Positions 27,987-37,299 of a stretch of DNA of 64,000 nt are shown piece by piece. The notes below the pieces were generated by a model. That model searched no databases. It saw only the letters and a list, made by a program, of their open reading frames with translations, and had not been told where the DNA came from. Positions within the stretch are counted from its first letter, which is position 1. The number at the start of each line of letters is the position of its first letter. The stretch comes from Dyadobacter sp. MSC1_007 (GTDB lineage: Bacteria > Bacteroidota > Bacteroidia > Cytophagales > Spirosomataceae), in the NCBI RefSeq assembly GCF_023667495.1, contig NZ_JAMOZL010000008.1:124001-188000 (forward strand), read 5' to 3'. The translations under genes were made by a program, and so were the position numbers.

Positions 27987-28463
27987 TTACGGCTTCGTTT
28001 TCAATGTCACACTTTTCTGGGATGATGCCAACGCATTGTCCGTCACAATTTCAGCAAAAAGCACAATGCTTGCATTCTTGGATTTAGGCGCCGTCACAGG
28101 CACTTTCATCACATAATTACGGAGCTCGGCATCGTATTTCTGAGCACTTGCGGCAACGGTCGATACCAATGTCTTGCTTCCCGTCGCCGTCTCGGCGGAG
28201 TATATCTTAAATTCCTTCACGGGTATCTCGGAAGTATATTCGATATTGACATTTACAGTGCTGAGTGAATCGACCGTGATGCCGGGCTGCAAAACGCCCG
28301 CAGCATTGTAAACCTTTGTGTCGCCCAGCCAAACCACGGCGATCTGTGCCACTTTCCCGTTGCTTACCAGTAAATCTTCGAAAAGATCCGGCTCTTTATA
28401 ACAACCTGTCAGCAGGAATAGTCCCAATAACAGCACGCTGATATATTTGAAAATACGGTTCAT
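27987..28463 (-). CDS. SusCD-associated small surface lipoprotein
   Basis: A 158-aa lipoprotein with signal and lipobox LFLLTGC (Cys21). The mature part is beta-rich (VAQIAVVWLGDTKVYNAAG, VNVNIEYTSEIPVKEFKIYSAET, NYVMKVPVTAPKSKNASIVLFAEIVTDN), like one Ig-type or fibronectin-like sandwich. It starts 32 bases after the SusD stop and is surely in the SusCD-3 operon. Third genes of this kind often encode surface ligand-binding proteins. No named domain is recognised. Confidence 0.75.
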   Translation of the reverse strand: MNRIFKYISVLLLGLFLLTGCYKEPDLFEDLLVSNGKVAQIAVVWLGDTKVYNAAGVLQPGITVDSLSTVNVNIEYTSEIPVKEFKIYSAETATGSKTLVSTVAASAQKYDAELRNYVMKVPVTAPKSKNASIVLFAEIVTDNALASSQKSVTLKTKP

Positions 28464-28495
28464 ATTAATTTCAGTTTAAATCGATTTACAAAAGC

Positions 28496-29920
28496 CTATT
28501 TTGTCGTCACCCACATCATCGTCCCTGGATCTTTCTGATTAGCCAGCACCGTTTTTGAATTCCTGGTAATCTCCGACTCGGGATACTTCATTCGCTGAAT
28601 GCGCTTTCCCTGAAGGTCGGGATTGACACTGGCCGGCATTGGAAAATCCAGGTAATCGTACTTCCTGATATCCGTCCAGACATCGCCTATCAGCAACATC
28701 GATTTGAATTTCTCTGTGATAATGTGATTTAATGTCAGTTTAGAGGCGCCTACATTGATTTTTGGATCATTTAGAAAAGCTGTAATGTCAGCATCTGCTA
28801 CGCCGACCTTTTTCATATTGGTTGAAATCATCTGCCTGTAAGCTTCATAGGCGTCGGGCGTGGTGCCGGTTGTTCCTCCATTGACAATAAATCTCGCCTC
28901 CGCTTCAATGCCCTTCAATTCCGAATAGGTCATCATCACCAGCGGCGAATTGATATTCGAATGCCAGGCCTTTGAGTTAAGATCAACCGTAGAGCCGCTG
29001 CCAGAGCCTGGGATTACGCCAGAATATACGGTCTGGTTATTTTTGATACCAATAACCTTCGATAGGCGCGGATCGGCAACACCCTGCTTCGTCCCGTTCA
29101 TCAGATCCACAATCGTGTTCGTAAAAGTCACGGTCAGGTTGCCCGTCGTATTCGGAATGGCAACTTTGCTGTACCAGGGGCTCAGGTTTTTGGAATTGTA
29201 TTGTAACTGAAAATCATCCTCATTCCCTTTCATCCCTTTTGCAAGCGCATCCAATGCAGACTGCGCCGTTTGCTGGGAATTTTTTAATGATTGATGCATG
29301 ACATACCTGGCACGAAGCGAATACGCCAGTCTAGTCCACTTACCGAGGTCGCCCTGGTAAATGAGATCGTCCGTCGACGGCTTGGTGCCGGTGTTGCTGG
29401 CTAATTCAGTTACTGCCTCGTCCAACAGTCGTGCTATCGTCGCGTAAATCTGCTCCTGAGAGTCGTATGAAGGTGAAAAGTTCTTCTGATCGGCATCAGT
29501 ATAAGGTACATTCTCCCAATTGACAGTCGCCACACCCAGATTATAGGCGATGAGCACCTTCGCAATACCCACATATGCGGGCGAACCTTCTTCCTGTCCC
29601 TTTTTCATGATGGTATTTAACTGGGGCAATGCATACAGGTAGAAATTGGACCAACCCAGCGTGTTATCGGTTTCGGCGTAAGTATCGGTACCGTTGGCCC
29701 CCAATGCACTTCCAAGTTGCTGTGCGTACTGGCATGCTACATATGCCTGTTGAAAACTGGCTTCTGCGGTGTAAAACTGAGCGGTAGGTAGCAACTCCTG
29801 CATGGTAGCATCGCCTTTCAGTGTCTCATCGGTATTAATGTCGAGAAAATTATCGCACCCTGTCAGCGTTATGAGCAATGCGAGGGTGAGAATCGCGGAT
29901 ATATGTTTGATTATTGTCAT
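28496..29920 (-). CDS. SusD-like (SusD_2 type) nutrient-binding outer-membrane lipoprotein
   Basis: A 474-aa lipoprotein of the second SusD-like family (shorter, RagB/SusD_2 type). Lipobox LITLTGC (Cys22) is followed by DNFLDINTDETLKGDATMQELLPTAQF, the usual start of this group. Helical repeats carry YALPQLNTIMKKGQEEGSPAYVGIAKVLIAYNLGVATVNWENVPYTDA, and the C-terminus has EKFKSMLLIGDVWTDIRKYDYLDFP. It begins just 6 bases after the SusC stop, so translational coupling is likely. It differs clearly from the two other SusD proteins in the window, so it belongs to a separate uptake system. These are often linked to peptides or iron-glycan complexes, but the ligand here is not known. Confidence 0.93.
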   Translation of the reverse strand: MTIIKHISAILTLALLITLTGCDNFLDINTDETLKGDATMQELLPTAQFYTAEASFQQAYVACQYAQQLGSALGANGTDTYAETDNTLGWSNFYLYALPQLNTIMKKGQEEGSPAYVGIAKVLIAYNLGVATVNWENVPYTDADQKNFSPSYDSQEQIYATIARLLDEAVTELASNTGTKPSTDDLIYQGDLGKWTRLAYSLRARYVMHQSLKNSQQTAQSALDALAKGMKGNEDDFQLQYNSKNLSPWYSKVAIPNTTGNLTVTFTNTIVDLMNGTKQGVADPRLSKVIGIKNNQTVYSGVIPGSGSGSTVDLNSKAWHSNINSPLVMMTYSELKGIEAEARFIVNGGTTGTTPDAYEAYRQMISTNMKKVGVADADITAFLNDPKINVGASKLTLNHIITEKFKSMLLIGDVWTDIRKYDYLDFPMPASVNPDLQGKRIQRMKYPESEITRNSKTVLANQKDPGTMMWVTTK

Positions 29921-29926
29921 AATGGC

Positions 29927-32900
29927 TTAGAAGTTGACGTTAACACCCAGTTGGAAACTCTTCGTGGCCGGATTGTTCCTCCCGACAAAGCCGATCAGAT
30001 TAGTACCCGAACCGAAAGTGAGTGCCTCGGGATCATATCCCCTGAATGGTGTATTGAGAAATAAATTGGTCCCGGTAAAACTAAACCGGACTCCTCCTGC
30101 AAACACTGTTTTTGCAAGCGCCGACTTCGGAATGGCATAGGAAAGGCTTACCGTCCGCAATCTGAACCATGACCCGTCCTGAATATTGAAGTTTGCCGCA
30201 TTGCCCATATAGCGTGCCGTGGAGGGGTTATAAAAGGCATCATCGATAACAACCGCCTTCTTGTTGGGCACATAGGTAATGCTGTTGTCGGCGCCTTTCT
30301 GTTCTACAACTCCTTTGAAAACAACCTGCTCATACCGTTTTTGGGTGATTTTGATCGAACCCGCCCTGAATGCATTTCTTTCTCCCAGATCTACCACATC
30401 GCCACCCTGCCGCCATTCGAGCAAAAAAGAAAGCGCCAGTCCCCTGTAATTGAATGTGTTGGTCAAACCGGCAGTCCAGTCGGGCAACGCGTTTCCGTAG
30501 GGAGTCGTAACCTGGCTTGTCAGCGGGAAGCCGTTGGACTGGATCAGTAGCTGACCGTCCGGCGCGCGGAGATAATCGAGGCCCCAGAGCTCCCCTACCT
30601 TACTTCCCTCACGCACTTTGAGCACACCGCGACTACCATTGTCGAAATAGGCTATTTCTTCGAGTTCATCGGGCATATCCACCACCGTCCCCGACATTTT
30701 AGTAAAATTCAAAGACATATCCCAATTGAACTTTGAAGAGCGGATCGGTTTCAGCGACATTAGTAATTCGATGCCCTTGTTTCGGATCAGGCCTATATTG
30801 GTGTAATAAAATGAATAACCAGATACATTGGAAACCGGCGCCCGGACAATCTGGTCTTTGCTATCCATTGTAAAATAGGTAGCATCGAGCATGAGCCTGT
30901 TATTAAAGAAGCGAAGCTCTGTACCGAATTCGATCGACGTCGTCCGCTCGGGTTTCAGGTTATCTGCCGCCGTTGTAGAGCGCCGGATGTAACCTGGGAC
31001 CGTATTACCGAATGGAAAATTATCGGCCAGTTCATAGTACACGCCAATTACGTACGGGTCTGTGCCCTTTCCCACCTGCGCCCAGGAAGCGCGAAGCTTT
31101 CCGTATGACAGGATATTGTTTTTAGGAAGGTTTTCGGTAAAAATATAACCTGCGCTGAACGACGGATAAAAGAATGAATTATTGGCTTTAGGCAATGTCG
31201 AAACCTGGTCGTTCCGGCCGGTGATGTTCAGGTAAAGCATTTCTTTATAGCTCAGCTTGGCATCCGCAAAGAAACTTACAATGCGGTATTGCAAGGGTGA
31301 GTAAAACCGCTTTTGCTGGTTGCGATAACTGTCTATTTCATCCGAAAACGGTGCCCGCCACCCTTCGCCACGTTCATAATAGCTGTTCGGTCGCTTGCTG
31401 TCGACCACCGAGTTGCCTATCATCAGCGAGCCATTCCAGTTTTCATTGAACTGTTTGCTGGCCGTCACATATAAGTTCGAGTTAATCTCCCGGTAATTGA
31501 TATTTTCTTTGATCAAAAAACCTTTTACTGCAGTACCGATATCAAAAGTACTGTCCACTTGCCGCTTCCGACGCTCGTTGAATGCGTCCATCGTGACCTG
31601 ATATTTGGCTGTCAGCCAGTCGGTAATATTGTAATTGAGCGTAACGTCGGCGATATACCGGTTAACCTCATCGATCCTGGGGCTTTTTTCAACGAGGTAA
31701 CGGGGATTATCTGTGAAACCGGGCAGCAGGTTTTTGTACGAACCGTCGGGATTGAGGTAATCGTTGACGTCGTACGTGTTAGGCCAATAGGATAATGCGC
31801 TGAAAACCGATTTATCACCGGCCGGAGGGCGTTTCCCGCCAGACCTGATGTAGTTAAACGAAGCTGAGGCTGTAAGCTTTTTCGTAAGGCTGTAAGTCCC
31901 TGCAATCTTCCCGGAGGTCCGTTCAAAATTGGTGGATGGTACAATGCCCTGCTGGTAATTATGACCTACTGAAAAGTAGATATTTCCTTTATCACTGCCT
32001 TTTGTGAGCGTGATATTGTTGTTGGTACGGAAACCCGTTTGATAAAAACCACGGAAATTATCATAGATCTTATCAGTAGTATTCCCGATCACCGACGGCC
32101 CGAATGACTGATAAGGCGTCCGCTGACGCACCTCCGTGGGCGATATGAACTCGCCGAAACGTCCCTGAATGAAGCGCTTCTGAATGTCCGGCGACTTCCC
32201 CAGCACATCCACTCCGCCGGATAGAGATACCGACACATTGAGCTTGCCTGACTTTCCACGCTTGGTGGTGATGATAATGGCTCCATTGGAAGCCCTGAGG
32301 CCATATAATGCAGTTGCAGCGGGACCTTTCAGGACTGAAATGCTTTCTACATCGTCCGGGTTAATATCCGCGGCGCGGTTGGTATTCGCAAACTGCTCGG
32401 CCGCGCCCGGAGAGGCCGTACCTGCGCTTGGAAGCGGATTGCCCGCAGTTGTAGCATTGCTGATGATAATGCCGTCGATCACGAACAATGGCTGATTGTC
32501 GGCACTTCCGCTAAGCGACGTGATCCCGCGCAGGATGATATTGACGCCTGCTCCCGGAGCACCGCCCGATCCTGTAATAACCGCACCGGCCACCTTCCCC
32601 TGCAATGCACCAACCATATTAGGATTCCCCGACTCACGGATCTCATCAGCCTTAATCGATTGCACGGCATAACCAAGTGCACGCTTTTCCTGCGTCTGCC
32701 CGAGGGCGGTTACCACCACCTCGTCCAACATCGCAACGTCGGGCTCCATTGTTATGTTGACGAGTTGTCGGGCGTCAACGACAACTTCCTTCGGTTTGAA
32801 GCCGATAAAGCTGAATACCAATATGGCCCCATGCCCTGCCTGGATCGAATATTCGCCCTTTTCATCGGTGAGCGTTCCCGTGGGGGTACCTTTAATACTA

Positions 32901-33043
32901 ACGCTTACGCCAGGGATCTCGACTCCCTCCCGATCGGTCACCTTTCCCCTTATGCCGCCGTTTTGTGCTTTCGTGACGTGCCAGCAAAGCGAGATCGCCA
33001 GGCACAGCATCACCAAGTTGTTGTGAAGTAATTTTGTCATCAT
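29927..33043 (-). CDS. SusC/RagA family TonB-dependent receptor (system 3)
   Basis: A 1038-aa outer-membrane importer. Signal peptide about residues 9-26 (NLVMLCLAISLCWHVTKAQ); regulatory beta-sandwich IRGKVTDREGVEIPGVSVSIKG; then the RagA-type linker DEVVVTALGQTQEKRALGYAVQ, different from the GYG linker of the other two. The plug reads NIILRGITSLSGSADNQPLFVIDG and LKGPAATALYGLRASNGAIIITT, and the barrel ends SFQLGVNVNF. The start could be either of two adjacent ATGs (33043 or 33040). A degenerate version of the leader found before the other SusC genes, ACCTGACTAA, stands just upstream. It heads an operon with SusD_2, a lipoprotein and perhaps the 26738-27889 gene. Confidence 0.96.
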   Translation of the reverse strand: MMTKLLHNNLVMLCLAISLCWHVTKAQNGGIRGKVTDREGVEIPGVSVSIKGTPTGTLTDEKGEYSIQAGHGAILVFSFIGFKPKEVVVDARQLVNITMEPDVAMLDEVVVTALGQTQEKRALGYAVQSIKADEIRESGNPNMVGALQGKVAGAVITGSGGAPGAGVNIILRGITSLSGSADNQPLFVIDGIIISNATTAGNPLPSAGTASPGAAEQFANTNRAADINPDDVESISVLKGPAATALYGLRASNGAIIITTKRGKSGKLNVSVSLSGGVDVLGKSPDIQKRFIQGRFGEFISPTEVRQRTPYQSFGPSVIGNTTDKIYDNFRGFYQTGFRTNNNITLTKGSDKGNIYFSVGHNYQQGIVPSTNFERTSGKIAGTYSLTKKLTASASFNYIRSGGKRPPAGDKSVFSALSYWPNTYDVNDYLNPDGSYKNLLPGFTDNPRYLVEKSPRIDEVNRYIADVTLNYNITDWLTAKYQVTMDAFNERRKRQVDSTFDIGTAVKGFLIKENINYREINSNLYVTASKQFNENWNGSLMIGNSVVDSKRPNSYYERGEGWRAPFSDEIDSYRNQQKRFYSPLQYRIVSFFADAKLSYKEMLYLNITGRNDQVSTLPKANNSFFYPSFSAGYIFTENLPKNNILSYGKLRASWAQVGKGTDPYVIGVYYELADNFPFGNTVPGYIRRSTTAADNLKPERTTSIEFGTELRFFNNRLMLDATYFTMDSKDQIVRAPVSNVSGYSFYYTNIGLIRNKGIELLMSLKPIRSSKFNWDMSLNFTKMSGTVVDMPDELEEIAYFDNGSRGVLKVREGSKVGELWGLDYLRAPDGQLLIQSNGFPLTSQVTTPYGNALPDWTAGLTNTFNYRGLALSFLLEWRQGGDVVDLGERNAFRAGSIKITQKRYEQVVFKGVVEQKGADNSITYVPNKKAVVIDDAFYNPSTARYMGNAANFNIQDGSWFRLRTVSLSYAIPKSALAKTVFAGGVRFSFTGTNLFLNTPFRGYDPEALTFGSGTNLIGFVGRNNPATKSFQLGVNVNF

Positions 33044-33219
33044 AAATTAGTCAGGTGTGATATTCGAAAAGAACACAATGTAATTTACAATCCATTCTTC
33101 AAAAAGTAACAAATATCAAGCCAGTAAGACAACAAAAGGTAACATATTGGTTATTTACCGGTAAAACAGGTGACTTCTGGTTCTCCATTAATCACAAAAT
33201 CTATTCAAAATTTATCATT

Positions 33220-33255
33220 ACTATAAAAATAGTTTGTTAACTATAAAAATAGTTT
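33220..33255 (+). promoter_or_regulatory. twin operator candidate for the BlaI-type repressor
   Basis: ACTATAAAAATAGTTT occurs twice, at 33220-33235 and 33240-33255, a 20-base period (two helical turns). Each copy is a dyad, ACTAT-4-ATAGT. The pair covers the minus 33 TTG and most of the spacer of the promoter at 33234-33264, as expected for an autorepressor site. Confidence 0.7.
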
Positions 33256-33264
33256 ATATGTTTG
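33234..33264 (+). promoter_or_regulatory. promoter of the BlaI/BlaR1-type pair
   Basis: TTG (33234-33236), 20-base spacer, TATGTTTG (33257-33264): a complete match to the Bacteroidota promoter. The ATG at 33269 is only 4 bases beyond, so the transcript should be leaderless or nearly so. Confidence 0.75.
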
Positions 33265-33268
33265 GCAC

Positions 33269-33637
33269 ATGGAACTCGAAAAATTAACCAATAAGGAAGA
33301 AGAGGTCATGCAAGTGCTTTGGAGTCTCGGAAGCGCTTTTGTGAAAGACATGCTTCCGCTTTTCACTGAGCCCAAATTGCATTACAATACTCTATCGACC
33401 ATTATCAGGAACCTGGAAGAAAAAGGATATGTAACGCACCGGCAGTTTGGCAACACTTACGAGTATTTACCAGCTGTGGGCAAAGAGGACTACCAGAACC
33501 ATTTTGTACTAAATAAGGTGGTCGGAAGCTATTTTAATGATTCCTATAAAGATCTCGTAGCTTATTTCGCAAAGCAGGAGAAAGTAAGCCCTGACGATCT
33601 TCGCGAGATCATCAGGATGATTGAAGAAGGAGAGTAA
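33269..33637 (+). CDS. BlaI/MecI/CopY family transcriptional repressor
   Basis: A 122-aa winged-helix repressor that binds DNA as a dimer and is normally inactivated by proteolysis through the BlaR1-like membrane protease encoded next. The N-terminal half carries the family pattern LTNKEEEVMQVLWSLGSAFVKDML, then LHYNTLSTIIRNLEEKGYVTHRQFGNTYEYLP (recognition helix and wing, about 38-70). The C-terminal half supplies the dimer helices (YFAKQEKVSPDDLREIIRMIEEG). Two dyad repeats lie across its promoter, pointing to autoregulation. The partner gene begins 34 bases downstream. In Bacteroidota such pairs are common and often unrelated to beta-lactamase; no beta-lactamase gene is seen here. Confidence 0.93.
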   Translation: MELEKLTNKEEEVMQVLWSLGSAFVKDMLPLFTEPKLHYNTLSTIIRNLEEKGYVTHRQFGNTYEYLPAVGKEDYQNHFVLNKVVGSYFNDSYKDLVAYFAKQEKVSPDDLREIIRMIEEGE

Positions 33638-33671
33638 AAGTATTGATGTAACACATTAATCCACAGACTTT

Positions 33672-35429
33672 ATGCTGATCCCTTACCTGATGAAAGTCAG
33701 CCTGGTGCTGGCCGTCCTCACGCTGGCCTATCGCTGGCTGATCCAATTTGAAACGTTTTCGAAGCTGAATCGTGTGCTGCTTTGGCTGAATGTCGTCGCG
33801 GCATGGACGTTACCATTAGTCTCACTACCCAACTGGGGGCCGGTAAATGTTCAAACCGAATTTCATCACACCATTCCCAGGATTGTAGGGAAAGTACCTG
33901 TGTTGCAACAGCCCATTACCACAATCCAATCGGCGTCGGTTAAAGCTGCAACCAGCGCCACGCTACCATCCATGACAACCGCCGACTGGATACTGGCCAT
34001 TTATCTTTTGGGTGTACTGATTACAGCAACTTATTTCCTTTTTCAGATTTGTCGACTGTTCATTGTTATTGCCAGAGGCCGTACCGAACCGTGGAAGAAT
34101 GGAACCGCCATTGTCCATATTCCCGGCACGCCGCCCTCCTCCTTTTTCAAGTGGATCATTCTCGACCCTAAGAAACATTCTCATTTCGAATTACAAAACA
34201 TCATCGCACACGAAGTGGAACATGCCCGGCAATGGCACAGTCTGGATCTATTGCTAACCGAAATACAACGCATCTGCTTATGGTTCAACCCTTTCACCTG
34301 GATTCACCAGCGGCTGGTGCAGGAAAACCTGGAATATCTGGCTGATAAAGCAGTATTGGATAACGGGTTTGAGAAAAAGCAATATCAATATACTTTGCTC
34401 AATGCGGTGATGCAGACAAACGAATTTCCGCTTACCAACTCGTTTGCCCAATCACTTCTCAAAAAGCGCATTAAAATGATCAATAAAAAGCCATCGCATT
34501 ACCTGGCTTGGAGCAAATATGTAGGTGTGCTGGCATTGGTTTACATATCATCAGCCTTCGTGGCGCCATACCGTGAACAGCTGGTCAAGCTGGCACCGGC
34601 GAAGGTCAGATCTTTTGTGCAACCGCTGGTGGGTGAGGCCCTTACAACGACCCCTGCAAGAGAGGAGTCAACGGAGGATGTCGAAAGAAAGAATGAAAGA
34701 CCGACAGAAGCAGATAAATCAACGAGTACGCCTTCCGCGGCCGATGCGGCCCAGGCTTTGCAGAAACCTAATGTCAAGGGTGTGCTGATCCGGAACGACA
34801 CATTATATTGGGCTATCACGCCTCTGATGACATGGGATGACATCAATGCATTGAGAGACGTCGTACATGAGTTTGATGCAGAGTTGGCTGTAAACAAAGT
34901 CCAATTCGACCCTTTTCAACAATTCATCACCTCTGTGTCGGTCCTGACCAGAAGTAGTGGAGGCGGCTCCTCCGGATCGGGATCAAGAGATGGTAAAGAC
35001 GCGTTCTCGCCGATTGAAGGTTTCTCGGGATACATTCTAAAAAATGGCATTGGAATGGGTCAACTGCCGCCAGCACCCCTCATTCAAGAACTATCCGGTG
35101 ACGTCGAGAAGGCTAAGGTCGTCCAGAAGAAAAATGAGGTGGCCTATTTCGAATACAAATTCAAGCAAAAATTTAACAAACCGACCTCTAATGCGGTCTA
35201 CCCTCAAAAAATGCTCCTTTCCGACCGACTCTCGGAACGGGAAGGAATAAGTAAAACACTACAGAATACACTGAAAATCGATTTTGAGCTCAATAACTCG
35301 GAGTTTTATCTGGACACCCTGCATGCAACGCGAGATGAATTAAATGCTTTTCCGATTGGAAAGGTTGAGAAGATAAGCGTAACCCAGGTCGAGGACGGGA
35401 AAAAATATTATATCATTTACACCAAATAA
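33672..35429 (+). CDS. M56 family (BlaR1-like) membrane zinc metallopeptidase
   Basis: A 585-aa integral inner-membrane protein. Membrane segments are near 5-25 and 35-52, at 104-135, and at about 282-296 (YVGVLALVYISSAFV). The cytoplasmic zinc site is HEVEH at 180-184 (NIIAHEVEHARQWHSLDLL) with a downstream ENLEYLADKAVL glutamate typical of M56. In BlaR1 the region after the last helix is a penicillin-binding sensor. Here it is a polar linker rich in E, T and P (about 325-370) and then a 210-residue domain with no serine penicillin-binding motifs (SxxK, KTG) in evidence. So the signal is probably not a beta-lactam. Paired with the BlaI-type repressor. Confidence 0.88.
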   Translation: MLIPYLMKVSLVLAVLTLAYRWLIQFETFSKLNRVLLWLNVVAAWTLPLVSLPNWGPVNVQTEFHHTIPRIVGKVPVLQQPITTIQSASVKAATSATLPSMTTADWILAIYLLGVLITATYFLFQICRLFIVIARGRTEPWKNGTAIVHIPGTPPSSFFKWIILDPKKHSHFELQNIIAHEVEHARQWHSLDLLLTEIQRICLWFNPFTWIHQRLVQENLEYLADKAVLDNGFEKKQYQYTLLNAVMQTNEFPLTNSFAQSLLKKRIKMINKKPSHYLAWSKYVGVLALVYISSAFVAPYREQLVKLAPAKVRSFVQPLVGEALTTTPAREESTEDVERKNERPTEADKSTSTPSAADAAQALQKPNVKGVLIRNDTLYWAITPLMTWDDINALRDVVHEFDAELAVNKVQFDPFQQFITSVSVLTRSSGGGSSGSGSRDGKDAFSPIEGFSGYILKNGIGMGQLPPAPLIQELSGDVEKAKVVQKKNEVAYFEYKFKQKFNKPTSNAVYPQKMLLSDRLSEREGISKTLQNTLKIDFELNNSEFYLDTLHATRDELNAFPIGKVEKISVTQVEDGKKYYIIYTK

Positions 35430-35431
35430 CA

Positions 35432-35460
35432 AAAGGCGGCCCAAATGAGCCGCCTTTGCA
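35432..35460. terminator. bidirectional terminator
   Basis: Nine-base arms AAAGGCGGC (35432-35440) and GCCGCCTTT (35449-35457) pair perfectly around eight bases, between the convergent M56 and phosphomutase genes. Confidence 0.85.
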
Positions 35461-35483
35461 TTTACATGCCTCATTAAGAAGGA

Positions 35484-37247
35484 CTATTTCAAATTCAACT
35501 CCTCACCTATCGCTTTCACTTTCTCTTTCAGCGAAGCGTAAACGCTGTCGAAATCCTCGTTTCTTTCCAGCGCAGCGCGTACACCTACGTAAAACTTGAT
35601 CTTAGGTTCGGTACCCGATGGGCGGCAGGTGAACTTCGTGCCGTCTTCGGTAAAGAATTGCAATACATTCGATGATTCGATGCCCATTTCGCCGGAAGGA
35701 ATGGATTGCGTGGTGCCGGTTTTGAAATCGGTTGTGTTCAATGCTTTGTAATCATCCATACGCACTACCGGTGAGCCTGCGATGGTTTTTGGAGGATTAG
35801 CACGGAAATCGGCCATCATCTGCTGAATTTCGTCCGCTCCCGATTTGCCCTTTTTCGTCAGGGAAATAAGGCCTTCATAATAGAAACCGAATTGCTTGTA
35901 GATCTCCATCAGCATATCGAAAAGGCTAAGCCCTTTGTCCTTCGCATAGGCCGTCAGTTCCGCAATCATGGCGCAGGAAGCAATCGCATCCTTATCGCGC
36001 ACCGCATCACCGATCAAATAACCATAACTTTCTTCTCCACCGCCGATGAACTGCTCTTTTCCTTCTTTCTCACGGATTACCTGTGCAATATATTTAAAGC
36101 CAGTAAGCGTGTTATAGCATTTCACGTCGTACGACGCAGCCATTTTATCGATAAGGTCGGTGGTTACGATGGTTTTGCAGACAAACTGTGAGCCTGTGAG
36201 CTTTCCTGCATCTTTCCATGCATTCAGCAGGTAATAGATCAGCACGCTGGCTGTCTGGTTACCATTCAAAAGCTGGATCTCCCCATGGTGGTTTTTAACG
36301 GCTATCCCTACACGGTCCGAATCCGGGTCGGTACCCATCACCAGGTCCGCATCGATTTCCTTTGCCTTTTCCACGGCTTTGGACATTGCTTCGGTTTCCT
36401 CCGGGTTAGGATAAACCACTGTTGGGAACTGTCCATTTCCTTTTGGCTCGGCTTGTTCTTCGATTACCGTGACAGCTTCGAAGCCCATTTTGGCCAGCAA
36501 TTGCGGAACCAGCGTCACACCCGTTCCATGCAAAGGCGTATAAACGATTTTAAGGTCTTTCTGACGCTCCAAAGCACCTTTTGAAATAGATAGCGACATA
36601 ATGTGCGCCATGTATTTCTCATCCACATCTACGCCTATCTTCGTGATCTTGGAGCTGTCACCGTCAAACCTCACCTCTTCGATGGACGTGATCGCGTTCA
36701 CCTCATTGATGATGTTCGTATCGTGCGGCGCTACTACCTGCGAACCGTCGTCCCAGTATGCTTTATAGCCATTGTATTCTTTTGGATTATGTGACGCAGT
36801 AACTACCACCCCGCTTTTGCACCCCAGCAAACGGATCGCAAATGATAGCTCGGGCGTAGGGCGCAGCGCTTCAAAAAGGTAAACCGAAATGCCATTGGCT
36901 GTAAATATATCCGCAATGATTTTGGCGAATTCGTCGGATTTAATGCGGCTGTCGTAAGCTACTGCTACTTTTTTCTCTTCGTTAGGGAATGCCTTGTTCA
37001 AATAGTTAGCAAGTCCCTGGGTCGCGGTACCCACTGTGTAGCGGTTCATGCGGTTGGAACCGATCCCGATCAGGCCCCTCAGTCCGCCGGTCCCGAATTC
37101 CAGGTCTTTATAAAATGCATCCGTCAGTTCGGTATCGTTGCCTTCATCGATCAGTTGTTGAATGGATTGCTTTGTATCGATATCATAATCACCGTTGAGC
37201 CAGCTGCTCACTTTGGTCATCACATTCGGTTCCAATTTTGCAGTCAT
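35484..37247 (-). CDS. phospho-sugar mutase (phosphoglucomutase/phosphomannomutase)
   Basis: A 587-aa cytoplasmic enzyme interconverting hexose 1- and 6-phosphates. All four alpha-D-phosphohexomutase domains are present. The phosphoserine loop TASHNPKEYNGYK has Ser152; the magnesium loop DPDSDR is at 307-312; the sugar-binding loop GGGEESYGY lies near 402-410; and the phosphate-binding loop CRPSGTEPKIKFY is near the C-terminus. Length and the FGTGGLRGLIG start match the Bacteroidota/PgcA-like branch active on glucose and often mannose phosphate. It sits 53 bases downstream of the GH63-like glucosidase gene in the same direction, suitable for feeding released glucose into metabolism. It is probably constitutive. 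Confidence 0.95.
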   Translation of the reverse strand: MTAKLEPNVMTKVSSWLNGDYDIDTKQSIQQLIDEGNDTELTDAFYKDLEFGTGGLRGLIGIGSNRMNRYTVGTATQGLANYLNKAFPNEEKKVAVAYDSRIKSDEFAKIIADIFTANGISVYLFEALRPTPELSFAIRLLGCKSGVVVTASHNPKEYNGYKAYWDDGSQVVAPHDTNIINEVNAITSIEEVRFDGDSSKITKIGVDVDEKYMAHIMSLSISKGALERQKDLKIVYTPLHGTGVTLVPQLLAKMGFEAVTVIEEQAEPKGNGQFPTVVYPNPEETEAMSKAVEKAKEIDADLVMGTDPDSDRVGIAVKNHHGEIQLLNGNQTASVLIYYLLNAWKDAGKLTGSQFVCKTIVTTDLIDKMAASYDVKCYNTLTGFKYIAQVIREKEGKEQFIGGGEESYGYLIGDAVRDKDAIASCAMIAELTAYAKDKGLSLFDMLMEIYKQFGFYYEGLISLTKKGKSGADEIQQMMADFRANPPKTIAGSPVVRMDDYKALNTTDFKTGTTQSIPSGEMGIESSNVLQFFTEDGTKFTCRPSGTEPKIKFYVGVRAALERNEDFDSVYASLKEKVKAIGEELNLK

Positions 37248-37299
37248 AATTAAGTTAAGTAGAATAAATTAAAAAGAATTAAATAAATACAAAGAGGAA

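Noticed and set aside
33220..33255. Two 16-base repeats considered as a CRISPR or mobile element remnant
   Set aside because: Only two copies, each a dyad overlapping a complete promoter beside a BlaI-type gene; an operator explains them.
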